This document shows positions 1 through 9,146 of a stretch of 64,000 nucleotides of DNA, one piece after another; position 1 is the first letter of the stretch, and the number at the start of each line of letters is the position of its first letter. Under the pieces are notes generated by a model that saw only the letters and a list, made by a program, of their open reading frames with translations, did no database searches and was not told the origin of the DNA. This DNA is from Mesorhizobium sp. L-2-11. Its GTDB lineage: Bacteria > Pseudomonadota > Alphaproteobacteria > Rhizobiales > Rhizobiaceae. The stretch lies in NCBI RefSeq assembly GCF_016756595.1, contig NZ_AP023257.1, forward strand, positions 3,550,001-3,614,000. Direction: 5' to 3'. The position numbers and the translations under genes were made by a program.

Positions 1-88
1 CGATCAACTGATCCGGCTGCAAGGCGGCATCTACCGCCGGCTGTTCGAGCGCCAGGCGCTCGAATTGACCAAGGGGTTGGCGATCTGA
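1..88 (+). CDS. ABC exporter, C-terminal end (partial)
   Basis: The window opens inside a reading frame (first full codon at base 2) that ends at a TGA at 86-88. The last 28 residues include GGIYRRLFERQALEL, the usual tail after the nucleotide-binding domain of fused membrane/ATPase ABC exporters of the MsbA type, where a glycine-rich turn is followed by a YxxLxxxQ helix. Only the tail is visible, so the substrate cannot be named. A strong hairpin follows directly. Confidence 0.55.
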   Translation, partial: DQLIRLQGGIYRRLFERQALELTKGLAI

Positions 89-94
89 CGACTT

Positions 95-141
95 AGCGCC
101 GCGCGCGTCTGTCAGAGCGCCGCGCGGCGCTGCCGCCTTTT
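95..141 (+). terminator. Rho-independent terminator after the ABC exporter
   Basis: An 11-bp perfect stem (95-105 pairs with 121-131, AGCGCCGCGCG) with a 15-nt loop is followed by a short T run at 138-141. It starts 6 nt after the ABC exporter stop codon and precedes gltX, so it should insulate the two. Confidence 0.6.
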
Positions 142-223
142 CATCGCCTTCGTCATGTCCTATGTCTGCGGCCGAGCGCGGGGGCGTCTTGTCAACAGCA
201 AAACCATCCGGTACGCCCCGTTC

Positions 224-1597
224 ATGACAGTAACCGTCCGTTTCGCCCCATCACCCACCGGCCGCATTCATATCGGCAATGCCCGCACTGCGCTGTTCAA
301 CTGGCTATTCGCCATGAACAACAAGGGCCGCTTCATCCAGCGCTTCGACGACACCGACGTTGCCCGCTCGACGCAGGAATTCTCCGACGCCATCCTCTAT
401 GACCTGCATTGGCTGGGCATTTTTCCCGACGCCACGGAATACCAGTCGCGGCGCTTCGAGATCTACGATGCGGCGGTGGAGAAATTGAAGGCGGCGCGCC
501 TTCTCTATGCCTGCTACGAAACACCGGAAGAGCTCGATCTCAGGCGCAAGGTGCGCCGCACCCGCGGCCTGCCGCCGGTCTACGGCCGCGAGGCACTGAC
601 GCTGACGGCTGAGCAGATCGCCGAATACCAGGCCGATGGCCGCCGGCCGCACTGGCGCTTTCTCCTGCCCAATTTCACCAGCGACCCGTTGCAGCCGGAG
701 CGCACCGAAATCCACTGGGACGATCTGGTGCGCGGCGAGGAAACCGTCGACCTTGCCTCGCTTTCCGACCCGGTTCTCATGCGCGAGGACGGCACCTACC
801 TCTATACTCTGCCTTCGGTGGTCGACGACATCGATATGGGCGTCAGCCATGTCATCCGCGGCGACGACCACGTCACCAATACCGGCGTCCAGTTAGCCTT
901 GTTCCAGGCGCTGGGTGCCGAGCCACCGGTGTTCGGCCACCACAATCTGTTGACCACCGCATCGGGCGAGGGCCTGTCGAAGCGGAGCGGTGCGCTGTCC
1001 ATCGAAAGCCTGCGCGAGACCGGCATCGAGCCGATGGCCGTCGCCTCGCTGGCGGTGCTCGTCGGCACCTCGGAAAACGTCGTTGCCGTGCAGACGATGG
1101 CTGAGCTTGCCGAGCGCTTCGATCCGGCGGCGACATCGAAATCCGCCGCCAAATTCGATCCGGACGAGCTCTTCGTGCTCAACCGCGCGCTGCTGCACCA
1201 TATGCCGTTTTCCGAGGCGCGCGACCGGCTGATCGTGCTCGGCATTTCCGGCGAACAGGCTGAGCCCTTCTGGCTGGCGGTGCGCGGCAATCTCGACAGG
1301 CTGGCCGATGCAGCAATCTGGTGGCGCACGCTTCGCGACGGCCCGCAGGAGCAGCCGGACTTTTCCGACGCCGACCGCGAGTACCTTCGCCAGGCGTTCG
1401 ACCTTTTGCCGGAAGACCCCTGGAACGGGTCGGTCTGGAAGGAGTGGACCGGCAGGATCAGGGAAGCGACCGGCCGCAAGGGCAAGGCGCTGTTCACTCC
1501 GCTCAGGCTGGCGCTTACCGGCCAGCCCTCGGGGCCGGAGCTTGCAGATCTGTTGCCGCTGCTGGGTCGGGAAGGAACGCTGGCCCGACGACCCTGA
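224..1597 (+). CDS. gltX: Glutamyl-tRNA synthetase
   Basis: Cytoplasmic class I aminoacyl-tRNA synthetase that charges tRNA-Glu (and, in many alphaproteobacteria, tRNA-Gln before transamidation). The class I signature HIGN is at residues 16-19 in [15 protein letters not shown], and the KMSKS-type loop is LSKRS at residues 251-255. The frame is open from 155, but the ATG at 224 gives the canonical [13 protein letters not shown] start and a 457-residue protein, a normal length for the family. Rhizobia commonly carry two gltX copies; which paralogue this is cannot be told from one copy. Its last 83 bases overlap the convergent DUF2865 gene. Confidence 0.93.
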   Translation: MTVTVRFAPSPTGRIHIGNARTALFNWLFAMNNKGRFIQRFDDTDVARSTQEFSDAILYDLHWLGIFPDATEYQSRRFEIYDAAVEKLKAARLLYACYETPEELDLRRKVRRTRGLPPVYGREALTLTAEQIAEYQADGRRPHWRFLLPNFTSDPLQPERTEIHWDDLVRGEETVDLASLSDPVLMREDGTYLYTLPSVVDDIDMGVSHVIRGDDHVTNTGVQLALFQALGAEPPVFGHHNLLTTASGEGLSKRSGALSIESLRETGIEPMAVASLAVLVGTSENVVAVQTMAELAERFDPAATSKSAAKFDPDELFVLNRALLHHMPFSEARDRLIVLGISGEQAEPFWLAVRGNLDRLADAAIWWRTLRDGPQEQPDFSDADREYLRQAFDLLPEDPWNGSVWKEWTGRIREATGRKGKALFTPLRLALTGQPSGPELADLLPLLGREGTLARRP

Positions 1598-2621
1598 CCT
1601 TGCGCTGTTCCGGCGGCGGCAAGGTCGTCGGCGAGGGTTTTACGGCGAGGCGCTCGATGGCTTCGCCTTCGACATTGGCCAAACTCTCGGGGTCGGCGGG
1701 GGGTTCCGGGCCTGGCGGGTTGCCGGCAATGATCTCGAAATTCTGTGCAGCGTTGCAGCCGCAGGCCGGCGGGCGCGCGGGCTGCTTGTAGAGATAGGCG
1801 GTCGGCAGTTCGCTGTAGGGCCTGCCGGTGACCGAAGACGTCATGCCGCCCGAGTCGTCGCCAAAGCCGCGCGTATAAAACACCTGCATCTCGGTGCCGG
1901 GGCAACTCGAATCGCAGTTCTTCTGGTCGCGCTCGAAATCGCCCAGCGAGGCGGCGTTCGACATCGGGAAGAAATAGCCGTCGCAGGCGCGCACGCACAT
2001 GGTGCGGAATTCGCCGAGCGGCTGGCCCATGTCGTCGGCGAGCATGGTGCGGATGTCGCGCGGGCCTACAGCTTGGTCGGGCGCTTCAGGCCGGTCGCGC
2101 GCGCCGGGTTCAATTGCGTCGCTGCCCAAAAGCTGGTCGAGCAAGTTTCCGGTTCCACGGCTGGCGTCGCGGCCCGGTACCGGCTTTGGCGGCGCCGCAT
2201 CATCGCGGCAGCCATTGGCGTCGAGCGAATCCAATATACGTGCGCGATCGCGGCCCGAGCCGCCGCCGGCGAGTTCAGCGCGCTTGGCTTGCAAGCCGTC
2301 GAGATTGGCTGCCATGCGATCGATGGTGGCGTCGAGTGTGGCGCATGCGTTGGCGTTGCGGCGCGACAGCGAAAAGCCGCAGCCGGCGCGGCTGGATTGG
2401 CTGACCGCCTTTGAAATCTGCTGGCGCTGCCGCACGATTGCATCATCATATTTGCTGAGCAGGGCCGGCTTGCTGCCGCCACCGCGCGAAGCGGCCGCGA
2501 GATCGGCTTCCAGCTGCCGGCAAACACCGGAGGCGGCCTGCAGTTCGGTGGCGGCAAAGCCTGACAGCGCCAGGGCACCGAGCAGCGATGCGGCACGCGT
2601 CAGCTTCCACCGTCGGCCCAT
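1515..2621 (-). CDS. DUF2865 domain secreted protein
   Basis: A 368-residue protein with a signal peptide at residues 1-30 (basic MGRRWKLTR, hydrophobic core, cleavage near LQAASG). The middle is low-complexity and charged. The C-terminal half has the Cys-rich DUF2865 hallmark: [11 protein letters not shown], then a segment with [15 protein letters not shown], then [14 protein letters not shown]. Six conserved cysteines in an exported protein suggest disulfides. The function of the family is unknown. The gene runs toward gltX, and its last 83 nt are antisense to the gltX 3' end. The stop at 1515 is the first in frame, so the overlap appears real. Confidence 0.8.
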   Translation of the reverse strand: MGRRWKLTRAASLLGALALSGFAATELQAASGVCRQLEADLAAASRGGGSKPALLSKYDDAIVRQRQQISKAVSQSSRAGCGFSLSRRNANACATLDATIDRMAANLDGLQAKRAELAGGGSGRDRARILDSLDANGCRDDAAPPKPVPGRDASRGTGNLLDQLLGSDAIEPGARDRPEAPDQAVGPRDIRTMLADDMGQPLGEFRTMCVRACDGYFFPMSNAASLGDFERDQKNCDSSCPGTEMQVFYTRGFGDDSGGMTSSVTGRPYSELPTAYLYKQPARPPACGCNAAQNFEIIAGNPPGPEPPADPESLANVEGEAIERLAVKPSPTTLPPPEQRKVRVVGPAFLPDPAAATDLQAPAPRAGR

Positions 2622-2686
2622 CCGGAACTCCGATTGCCTCGTCCGTTGCGAAAGGTACCGCGTCTGCGGTTAACTGTTCATTGAGC

Positions 2687-5029
2687 TTACCGCGAAAGGC
2701 CGGTTTCGCCCAAACTTACGACCGCCTGCGCCTTATGGGCCGCTTCGACCACGGCGAGCGCCGTCATGTTGACGACGCCGCGCGATGTCACCGACGGCGT
2801 CAAGATATGCGCCGGCCTGTCGGTGCCGAGCAGGATCGGGCCGACATGCAGCGCGTCCATCATCGCGCGCAGCGCGGTGAGCGTGATGTTCGCCGAATCG
2901 AGATTGGGGAAGACCAGCAGATTGGCTTCGCCCTTCAACCGCGAATGCGGATAGACCCGCTGGCGCAGCGGCTCCGACAGAGCCGAGTCGGCATGCATCT
3001 CGCCGTCGCATTGCAGGTCCGGCGCGATGCGCGCCAGGATCGCCGCTGCCTGGCGCATCTTGAGCGCGCTTGGCGAATCGCGCGAGCCGAAATCCGAATG
3101 CGACAGCAGGGCGGCCTTGGGCTCGATGCCGAAGCGCTGGATTTCCTCGGCCGCCAGCACCGTCATCTCGGCGATCTCCTCGGCGGTCGGATCGACGGTG
3201 ACATGGGTGTCGGTCAGGAAAATGATGCCGCGCTGCGAGATCAGCATGGAAAGCGTCGACAGGTCGTTATCCTTGATGCCGGGGCGCGGGCCGATGATCA
3301 GGGTGACATTGCGCAAATGCCGCTCGAAACGTCCTTCCAGGCCGCAGACCATGGCGTCGGCGTCGCCACGCTTGAGGGCAAGTGCGGCGATCACCGTGTT
3401 GTCGGTGCGCACCATGGTGCGGGCGGCTTCCGTCGTCACGCCACGCCGGCCGGCATGTTCGATCAAAAGGTCGACATAGTGCCGATAACGCGGATCGTCC
3501 TCGGGATTGATCAGGCCGAAATCGACACCCGGCTTGATGCGCAGTCCGTAGCGTCTCAGCCTGACTTCGATGACATGCGGGCGGCCGATCAGGATCGGCT
3601 CGGCGATGCCTTCTTCCAGCACCACCTGGGCGGCGCGCAGCACGCGCTCGTCCTCGCCGTCGGCATAGATGACGCGCTTGGCGCTCGACGTCTTGGCCAT
3701 CGTGAACACCGGCTTCATGACCAGGCCGGAGCGGAAGACGAAGCGGTTGAGCGTATCGATATAAGCGGCAAAGTCGGTGATCGGCCGTGTCGCGACGCCG
3801 GTGTCGCAGGCGGCCTTGGCCACCGCCGGCGCGATGCGCAGGATCAGCCTGGGATCGAAGGGCGAGGGGATCAGGAAATCAGGCCCGAAGATCGGCGTTT
3901 CGCCGGAATAGGCGCGGGCGGCGACATCTGACGGCTCTTCGCGGGCAAGGGCGGCGATCGCCCGCACCGCAGCCATTTTCATCTCTTCGTTGATGGCGCT
4001 GGCGCCGCAGTCCAGCGCGCCACGGAAAATGTAAGGAAAACAAAGTACGTTGTTGACCTGATTGGGGAAATCGGAACGGCCGGTGCAGATCATCGCGTCG
4101 GGTCGCGCCGCCCGTGCCGCTTCCGGCATGATCTCGGGATTGGGGTTGGCCAAGGCCAGGATCAGCGGTTTCGGCGCCATGAGCTGGAGCAATTCCGGTT
4201 TCAGCACGCCGGCGGCCGAAAGCCCCAGGAACACGTCGGCGCCCGGCAGCACATCGGCCAGCGTGCGCGCCTCGGTGTCCTTCACATAAGGGTCCTTCCA
4301 GCGGTCCATCTCGTCGACGCGGCCCTTGTAGGCGACGCCGAAACGGTCGGTGACCCAAATGTTTTCAATGCGTGCGCCGAGCAAAACCAGCAAGTTGAGG
4401 CAGGCGAGGGCGGCTGCCCCGGCGCCGGAGGTGACGATTTTTATGTCGGAGATCGTCTTGCCGGCAAATTCCAGCCCGTTGAGCACCGCGGCGGCGACGA
4501 TGATCGCAGTGCCGTGCTGGTCGTCGTGGAAGACCGGTATGGCCATGCGCGCCTTCAGCCGTTCCTCGACCTCAAAACATTCGGGCGCCTTGATGTCCTC
4601 GAGGTTGATGCCGCCGAAAGTCGGCTCCAGCGCCGAGATCGTCTCGACCATACGCTCGATGTCAGGCGCGTCGATCTCGATGTCGAAGACGTCGATGCCG
4701 GCGAATTTCTTGAACAGCACCGCCTTGCCTTCCATCACCGGCTTCGAAGCCAGCGGGCCGATATTGCCGAGGCCGAGCACCGCCGTACCATTGGAGACGA
4801 CGCCAACCAGATTGGCGCGTGCCGTGTAGTCGGCGGCGGCCGCCGGATTGTCGCGGATTTCGAGACAAGGCGCCGCGACGCCCGGCGAATAGGCAAGCGC
4901 CAGATCGCGCTGGTTGCCGAGCGGCTTTGTCGCCTGGATTTCAAGCTTTCCAGGGCGTGGGTGCTTATGGAAATAGAGGGCGGCTTCGTCGAGGTCCGAC
5001 CGGGCTGCTTTCTTGTTTTCGCCTTGCAT
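2687..5029 (-). CDS. maeB: NAD(P)-dependent malic enzyme with C-terminal phosphotransacetylase-like domain
   Basis: Oxidative decarboxylation of malate to pyruvate, important in dicarboxylate-fed rhizobia. Residues about 10-430 are the malic enzyme: the SPGVAAPC segment, the [15 protein letters not shown] active-site/NAD region, FDIEIDA, and [18 protein letters not shown]. Residues about 440-770 form a phosphate acetyltransferase-like domain ([18 protein letters not shown]). This is the chimeric 760-790 residue form. The frame is open to 5077, but ATG 5029 has GAGGAG 7 nt upstream, giving 780 residues. Rhizobia have both NAD- (dme) and NADP-dependent (tme) versions; cofactor choice cannot be settled here. 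Confidence 0.93.
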   Translation of the reverse strand: MQGENKKAARSDLDEAALYFHKHPRPGKLEIQATKPLGNQRDLALAYSPGVAAPCLEIRDNPAAAADYTARANLVGVVSNGTAVLGLGNIGPLASKPVMEGKAVLFKKFAGIDVFDIEIDAPDIERMVETISALEPTFGGINLEDIKAPECFEVEERLKARMAIPVFHDDQHGTAIIVAAAVLNGLEFAGKTISDIKIVTSGAGAAALACLNLLVLLGARIENIWVTDRFGVAYKGRVDEMDRWKDPYVKDTEARTLADVLPGADVFLGLSAAGVLKPELLQLMAPKPLILALANPNPEIMPEAARAARPDAMICTGRSDFPNQVNNVLCFPYIFRGALDCGASAINEEMKMAAVRAIAALAREEPSDVAARAYSGETPIFGPDFLIPSPFDPRLILRIAPAVAKAACDTGVATRPITDFAAYIDTLNRFVFRSGLVMKPVFTMAKTSSAKRVIYADGEDERVLRAAQVVLEEGIAEPILIGRPHVIEVRLRRYGLRIKPGVDFGLINPEDDPRYRHYVDLLIEHAGRRGVTTEAARTMVRTDNTVIAALALKRGDADAMVCGLEGRFERHLRNVTLIIGPRPGIKDNDLSTLSMLISQRGIIFLTDTHVTVDPTAEEIAEMTVLAAEEIQRFGIEPKAALLSHSDFGSRDSPSALKMRQAAAILARIAPDLQCDGEMHADSALSEPLRQRVYPHSRLKGEANLLVFPNLDSANITLTALRAMMDALHVGPILLGTDRPAHILTPSVTSRGVVNMTALAVVEAAHKAQAVVSLGETGLSR

Positions 5030-5471
5030 GCGGCCGCTCCTCAGTTCAGTCCGTTGCTGTTTTGAGTCTCTTAGCATGCAGCCGAGGCTTTTCGAGAGGT
5101 GATATGTCGCAAGCGCGACCCTTATGGCTTTGGAGCGCAGCGCTGCCTAGTGCGGTCTGCCATTGAATGTTGGGACGACAGGCGGGGTGCTGCGGCGAGC
5201 CACGCCGCCGGCGCCATTTCTTGACACTCATGATGATTCTCCGAAGCCGACATTTGCGATGCGGCTGGAGTCGACCCGATGCCGACATAGAACCACCGGC
5301 ACGGAAGGTCCATAAGGTGGCAAAGCCGTGCCGAAAGCCCGACGGGATTTCGAGAGGCCAACCGGGCAGCTGTGCTATCATGCTGTCGAGAGTGTCCGAT
5401 TGCGGCCCTTCGGGTTGTGATTTGGCAGGATCGGCTTGTCTAGCGGCCGCCAGGGCAGAAGGGAGGATGCT
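5030..5471. other. Intergenic region between divergent maeB and MBL hydrolase genes
   Basis: 442 bases with no gene I can support. Small open frames on both strands have no recognisable product. GC content appears lower toward the MBL gene. It must contain the maeB promoter. The bases just before 5472 carry the MBL ribosome site GGGAGGA. Confidence 0.5.
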
Positions 5472-6452
5472 ATGACCATTTCCCGACGTGATTTGCTGAC
5501 CTATTCTTCCGTGGGAGCGGTCGGCATGTTGCTAGCTTTGCCGACTGCACGCGAGGCTATAGCAGAAGCACCCCTCAGCGGCGTTCAGGTTCCTGGAGTA
5601 TACCGCTTCAAAATTGGTTCATTTGAGATCACTGTCATTAGCGACGGCACCATCAGTTTTCCGCCCGAAGTTCTTTGGCCAGAGGTGAGTAAGGACGAGC
5701 GGGATACTGTGTTGGGCAGTGATTTCACCTCAACCGAGACGGTTGTCCTTCAAACCAACGTGCTTGTCGTCAACACGGGGGATCATCTCGTTCTCATCGA
5801 TGCAGGGTCGCGCGGGAAGTTGATGCCTACGGCGGGCAAATTCCTTGCAAATCTTGCAGTCGCGGGAGTTAAGCCGGAGCAGGTCGATATTGTCGTCGTC
5901 ACGCATGCTCACCCGGACCACCTCTGGGGTGTGACCGATGCCGTGGATAAAGAGCGGACGTTCGTGAACGCCGAATACGTGTTTTGCGAGGACGAACTGA
6001 ATTTCTGGCGCATGCCAAACCATCCATTCGAAACGGACGCCAACTGGAGCTTCATTTGGCGACGCAACACGTACAACTTCGAAGCAATCGATGATCGCAT
6101 CCGCACTATAAAGGCCGGCGGCGAGGTCACCCCTGGTATCGTGACAATGAGCACGCCGGGCCATACTCCAGGCCACGTTTCCGTTCACATAGCCTCGGAA
6201 GGGGAAGAACTCGTCTGCACCGGCGACGTGGTCGGAAATCGCGCTGTCGGATTTCAGCATCCTGACTGGCGCGGTGGCTTCGATCTCGACCTCGATCAGG
6301 GCGTTAAGACTCGCCGGTCGTTTCTCGATAGTGCCGCTTCGAAAAAGGTTCTTGTCGCAAGCTATCATCTCCCCTTCCCGGGCTTGGGCCACGTCGCCCG
6401 ACAAGGGACGGCCTACCGCTGGATCCAAGCCGATTGGATGTGGGATTTGTAG
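5472..6452 (+). CDS. Tat-exported MBL-fold metallo-hydrolase (copy 1)
   Basis: A 326-residue metallo-beta-lactamase-fold hydrolase. The N-terminus MTISRRDLLT plus hydrophobic stretch and AEA is a twin-arginine signal, so the enzyme is probably periplasmic and folded with metal before export. The HxHxDH zinc site is THAHPDH (H145, H147, D149, H150). PGHTPGH and the TGDVV aspartate supply the other ligands. The C-terminus has SYHLPFPGLGHVAR. ATG 5472 follows GGGAGGA. It is clearly paralogous to the hydrolase at 15155 in this window. The substrate is unknown: lactonase, arylsulfatase-like and other activities all occur in this fold. Codon use looks less GC-rich than the core genes. Confidence 0.85.
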   Translation: MTISRRDLLTYSSVGAVGMLLALPTAREAIAEAPLSGVQVPGVYRFKIGSFEITVISDGTISFPPEVLWPEVSKDERDTVLGSDFTSTETVVLQTNVLVVNTGDHLVLIDAGSRGKLMPTAGKFLANLAVAGVKPEQVDIVVVTHAHPDHLWGVTDAVDKERTFVNAEYVFCEDELNFWRMPNHPFETDANWSFIWRRNTYNFEAIDDRIRTIKAGGEVTPGIVTMSTPGHTPGHVSVHIASEGEELVCTGDVVGNRAVGFQHPDWRGGFDLDLDQGVKTRRSFLDSAASKKVLVASYHLPFPGLGHVARQGTAYRWIQADWMWDL

Positions 6453-6859
6453 CGCGCCTTCGCCTCAGTCTTCCGTAATCGGCAAATCGGGCAGTCTCGG
6501 TAGGTGGCTCTGCGACACCACATCTAGCCGGAAGCTTATCTCCGTTAGGTGTCAAAGCGGTGTTCCGCGCAAGAGTCCGCTTTCCGGGAGAAAATTTGAG
6601 CCTGGAATGTCCGACTAGGGTCATGGGCGTGACTTCGACTGAGGGCAAATGAGCTCCCACTTACGGTGTCGTTCCCGCCGTTCCGACCGTTGGATTCTGC
6701 AGGACCATCGGCAAACGCTTTAGCTGCAAAAGCGTTTTTCGTTCCTTGCGGTATTCTCCGAGTGCCGGTGACGACGAACCTGGGAACCCACAGAAAATTG
6801 CCGCTGCTTCTCCTCCAGATTTGTGGTAATTTTGGCTAGTAGGTGCTGAGGGTCCGATT
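6453..6859. other. Intergenic region upstream of the cyclase gene
   Basis: 407 bases without a supportable gene. Apart from the terminator at 6713-6739, the AT-richer last 80 bases before 6860 probably hold the cyclase promoter. No -35/-10 pair could be assigned with confidence. Confidence 0.45.
6713..6739 (+). terminator. Rho-independent terminator
   Basis: A 9-bp perfect stem (AAACGCTTT at 6713-6721 with AAAGCGTTT at 6729-6737), a 7-nt loop and a TTTTT run at 6735-6739. It lies 260 nt after the MBL hydrolase and before the cyclase gene. Confidence 0.65.
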
Positions 6860-8707
6860 ATGGACCGGAAGCTTGCAGCTATTCTTGCGGCCGATGTCGT
6901 TGGCTACTCCAAAATGATGGAGTCCGACGAGCAGGGAACCTTTGAACGCCTGCGATCCGGCCGCAAGGAGCTGTTCGAGCCCGAAATAGCCCGTCATCAC
7001 GGCCGTATTTTCAAACTCATGGGCGATGGGCTGCTGGCCGAGTTCGCGAGCGTTGTTGACGCCGTCGAATGCGCCGTTGCTCTTCAGTGCGGACTTGCTG
7101 AACGGAACTCATCTGTTGCGGAGGACGACCGCATCAACGTGCGTATCGGCGTCAATTTGGGCGAGCTGATCATCGAAGGCGAGGACTTTTACGGTGAAGG
7201 CGTCAACATAGCTGCTCGCCTTGAGCATATGGCTGAGCCTGGCAGCGTTTATGTATCGGGCAAAGTCGCTCACGAAGTCGAAAAGAAACTTTCCTTTGGC
7301 TTCGAGCCCTTGGGCAAGCACCGGATGAAAAACATTGACGAACCCGTCTCCGTCTTCCGTGTCAAGGTCCAAGGCACTCCAAAAATCAGGTCCCGTTCCA
7401 GACGTCGGAGTTCATTTGTGCCGTGGGCAGTTGCGGCATCGGTAGCAGTGCTTGCGGCCACCGGAGGGGCGTGGCTCTATTTCGATCGTCTCGGGACTCC
7501 GGCTTCCGGCAGTGCTCCCTCCATCGCCGTTCTCGCTTTCGACAACATGAGCGGGGACCCAAGCCTTGGCTATTTCAGCGATGGCGTGAGCGAGGACATT
7601 ATCGCTGGCCTGGCAAGATCGACCGATCTGTCGGTCATAGCCCGGAACTCGTCGTTCACATACAAGGGCAAGCCCACCGACGTCCGGCAGATCGGCACTG
7701 ACCTCAACGTCAACTATGTCCTGGAGGGGAGCGTCAGGAAGGATGCGGACCAGGTTCGGATTGTGGCGCAGCTGATCAACGCAAAGACGGGCGCTCACGT
7801 CTGGGCAGAGCGGTTTGATCAGTCAGGCAGCAACCCGATGGCACTTCAGGATGCAGTGACGGAGAGAATTGTCGGAGCCCTCGCAAGCGAGACCGGGCAG
7901 ATAAAGCGGTCAAGTTATCGCGAGGCTTGGGGCAAGGACGCCGCAAGTCTCGAGGAATATGATTACTACCTTCGAGGGCATGACAAACTTCTTCAAAACA
8001 CGCCGGAGGCCGTCGAGGAAGCTTACCAAATATGGACGGAGGCGATTTCAAAATACCCTGAGTCCTCACTCCTGAAGTTCAAGATGGGGTTCCTCTACTA
8101 CATCCGTGCCAGCAATGGATGGTCAAAAGATCCAGAGGAAGACCTGCGCCTTGTGGGTGAGATGGCAAGGGAGGGCATGTCCAAACCGAATTTGTCGCCA
8201 TTGGAAAAGAAATTGGGGAATTGGCTTCTCGCCTATGCAAGTCACGTCGAACGCGACTTCAAGAAGGCCCTGGCCCAAGCTGAAGCGGCAATCGCCATGG
8301 CGCCCGGCGATGCATACATGGCTGCTGTCTTGGCTGATGTGGCCACCGGGGCTGGAGATACCCAAAAGGCGGTATCATGGTCAGACTTCGGCATCCGGAA
8401 TGATCCGGCTTTGTCCTACTTGTATTTGTGGTTCAAGGGCTGGGCATTGACTGCAGGCGGCAAATATCAGGATTCGGCCGCAGTTATGGAGGAACAGGAC
8501 GACTGGGTCGTGCACATTCCGGTGATCAAGGCCATCAACTTCGTCAACATGGGGATGCTGGAGGAAGCCAAAGCGAACATAAAGAAGGCACTCGAGTTCG
8601 ACCCGAGTTGGTCGGCAGCGAAATGGCGGGAAATCACTTTCGTCGACGACGAGGTTCTTGACCGACAGGTGAGTGACTTGATCAAGGCCGGGTTGCCCGA
8701 GAGGTAG
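6860..8707 (+). CDS. Class III adenylate/guanylate cyclase with TolB-like and TPR regions
   Basis: A 615-residue signalling protein. Residues 1-175 are a class III cyclase catalytic domain: metal ligands D12 (LAADVVGYS) and D56 (LMGDGLLAEF), and transition-state residues N116 and R120 (NIAARLE), so it looks catalytically competent. A single membrane helix lies at about 186-206. Residues about 218-340 form the TolB/FlgO-like domain (SIAVLAFDNMSGDPSLGYFS, VSEDIIAGL, YVLEGSVRK), presumably periplasmic. The rest is helical TPR-like repeat. This architecture is strongly expanded in rhizobia. It stands alone with its own upstream terminator. The sensed signal is unknown. Confidence 0.87.
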   Translation: MDRKLAAILAADVVGYSKMMESDEQGTFERLRSGRKELFEPEIARHHGRIFKLMGDGLLAEFASVVDAVECAVALQCGLAERNSSVAEDDRINVRIGVNLGELIIEGEDFYGEGVNIAARLEHMAEPGSVYVSGKVAHEVEKKLSFGFEPLGKHRMKNIDEPVSVFRVKVQGTPKIRSRSRRRSSFVPWAVAASVAVLAATGGAWLYFDRLGTPASGSAPSIAVLAFDNMSGDPSLGYFSDGVSEDIIAGLARSTDLSVIARNSSFTYKGKPTDVRQIGTDLNVNYVLEGSVRKDADQVRIVAQLINAKTGAHVWAERFDQSGSNPMALQDAVTERIVGALASETGQIKRSSYREAWGKDAASLEEYDYYLRGHDKLLQNTPEAVEEAYQIWTEAISKYPESSLLKFKMGFLYYIRASNGWSKDPEEDLRLVGEMAREGMSKPNLSPLEKKLGNWLLAYASHVERDFKKALAQAEAAIAMAPGDAYMAAVLADVATGAGDTQKAVSWSDFGIRNDPALSYLYLWFKGWALTAGGKYQDSAAVMEEQDDWVVHIPVIKAINFVNMGMLEEAKANIKKALEFDPSWSAAKWREITFVDDEVLDRQVSDLIKAGLPER

Positions 8708-8954
8708 CTCAGGGTAGACTGGCTATCCGAGTAGGGTGCCGCGGCACAACAGCTCAAGGTCTGCATGGGTCGATTCCGGCGGCCTGGTTTTCGCAAAGTC
8801 CCGGATTAAAGCGACTGTTTTGCGTCTGACCCGCGTGTTATCGCGAAGCCTTTGTGATATGTTTCCTGCCCCACCGAAGCGAGGCCAAATGGCTGCGGAG
8901 GGAGCCCAATGAATATCGCAGCTTGGCTCAGAGGCTTGCCAAAATACTGCCGCG
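8708..8954. other. Gene-free stretch with no recognisable content
   Basis: Between the cyclase stop and the recognisable part of the cytochrome remnant. Short open frames run through it on both strands but none resembles a known family. It may hold the eroded 3' part of the cytochrome gene. Confidence 0.4.
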
Positions 8955-9146
8955 TGGCGGCGCGGCCGACCACGCCCTGCAGGTGAGGTCCGGCACCGTT
9001 CCGGGTGGTCGCGATCTGGTGGCAGGCCCGCAGCGCTGCCGGAACAGGCGCTCTCCTGAACCGGGGCCCGCCTCCTGGGCAACGGACATACCCGTTGCCC
9101 AGGCTGCTGCGATCATCGTCAAGGCAGGAAGTATGAGATGCCTTAT
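8955..9146 (-). pseudogene. Frameshifted and truncated cytochrome c (IorAB partner remnant)
   Basis: Immediately downstream of the aldehyde oxidoreductase large subunit, the minus strand reads LTMIAAAWATGMSVAQEAG (export signal-like) then GERLFRQRCG. The haem site is broken: the first Cys codon (9032-9030) and the second Cys codon (9024-9022, followed by a His codon) are separated by 5 nt instead of the 6 needed for CxxCH. After one frame shift the sequence continues ACHQIATTRNGAGPHLQGVVGRAA, the classic c-type cytochrome sequence after the haem site. Similarity then fades. The expected start, overlapping the upstream stop, is ATA at 9146-9144 rather than ATG. Cytochrome c genes are the usual third partner in such operons. 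Confidence 0.8.

Noticed and set aside
5078..5435. Small minus-strand frames (79-111 codons) upstream of maeB
   Set aside because: No conserved features or convincing ribosome site; probably chance frames.
5472..6452. Assignment of the MBL hydrolase as an AHL quorum-quenching lactonase
   Set aside because: The HxHxDH motif fits the whole fold; nothing in the sequence decides the substrate.
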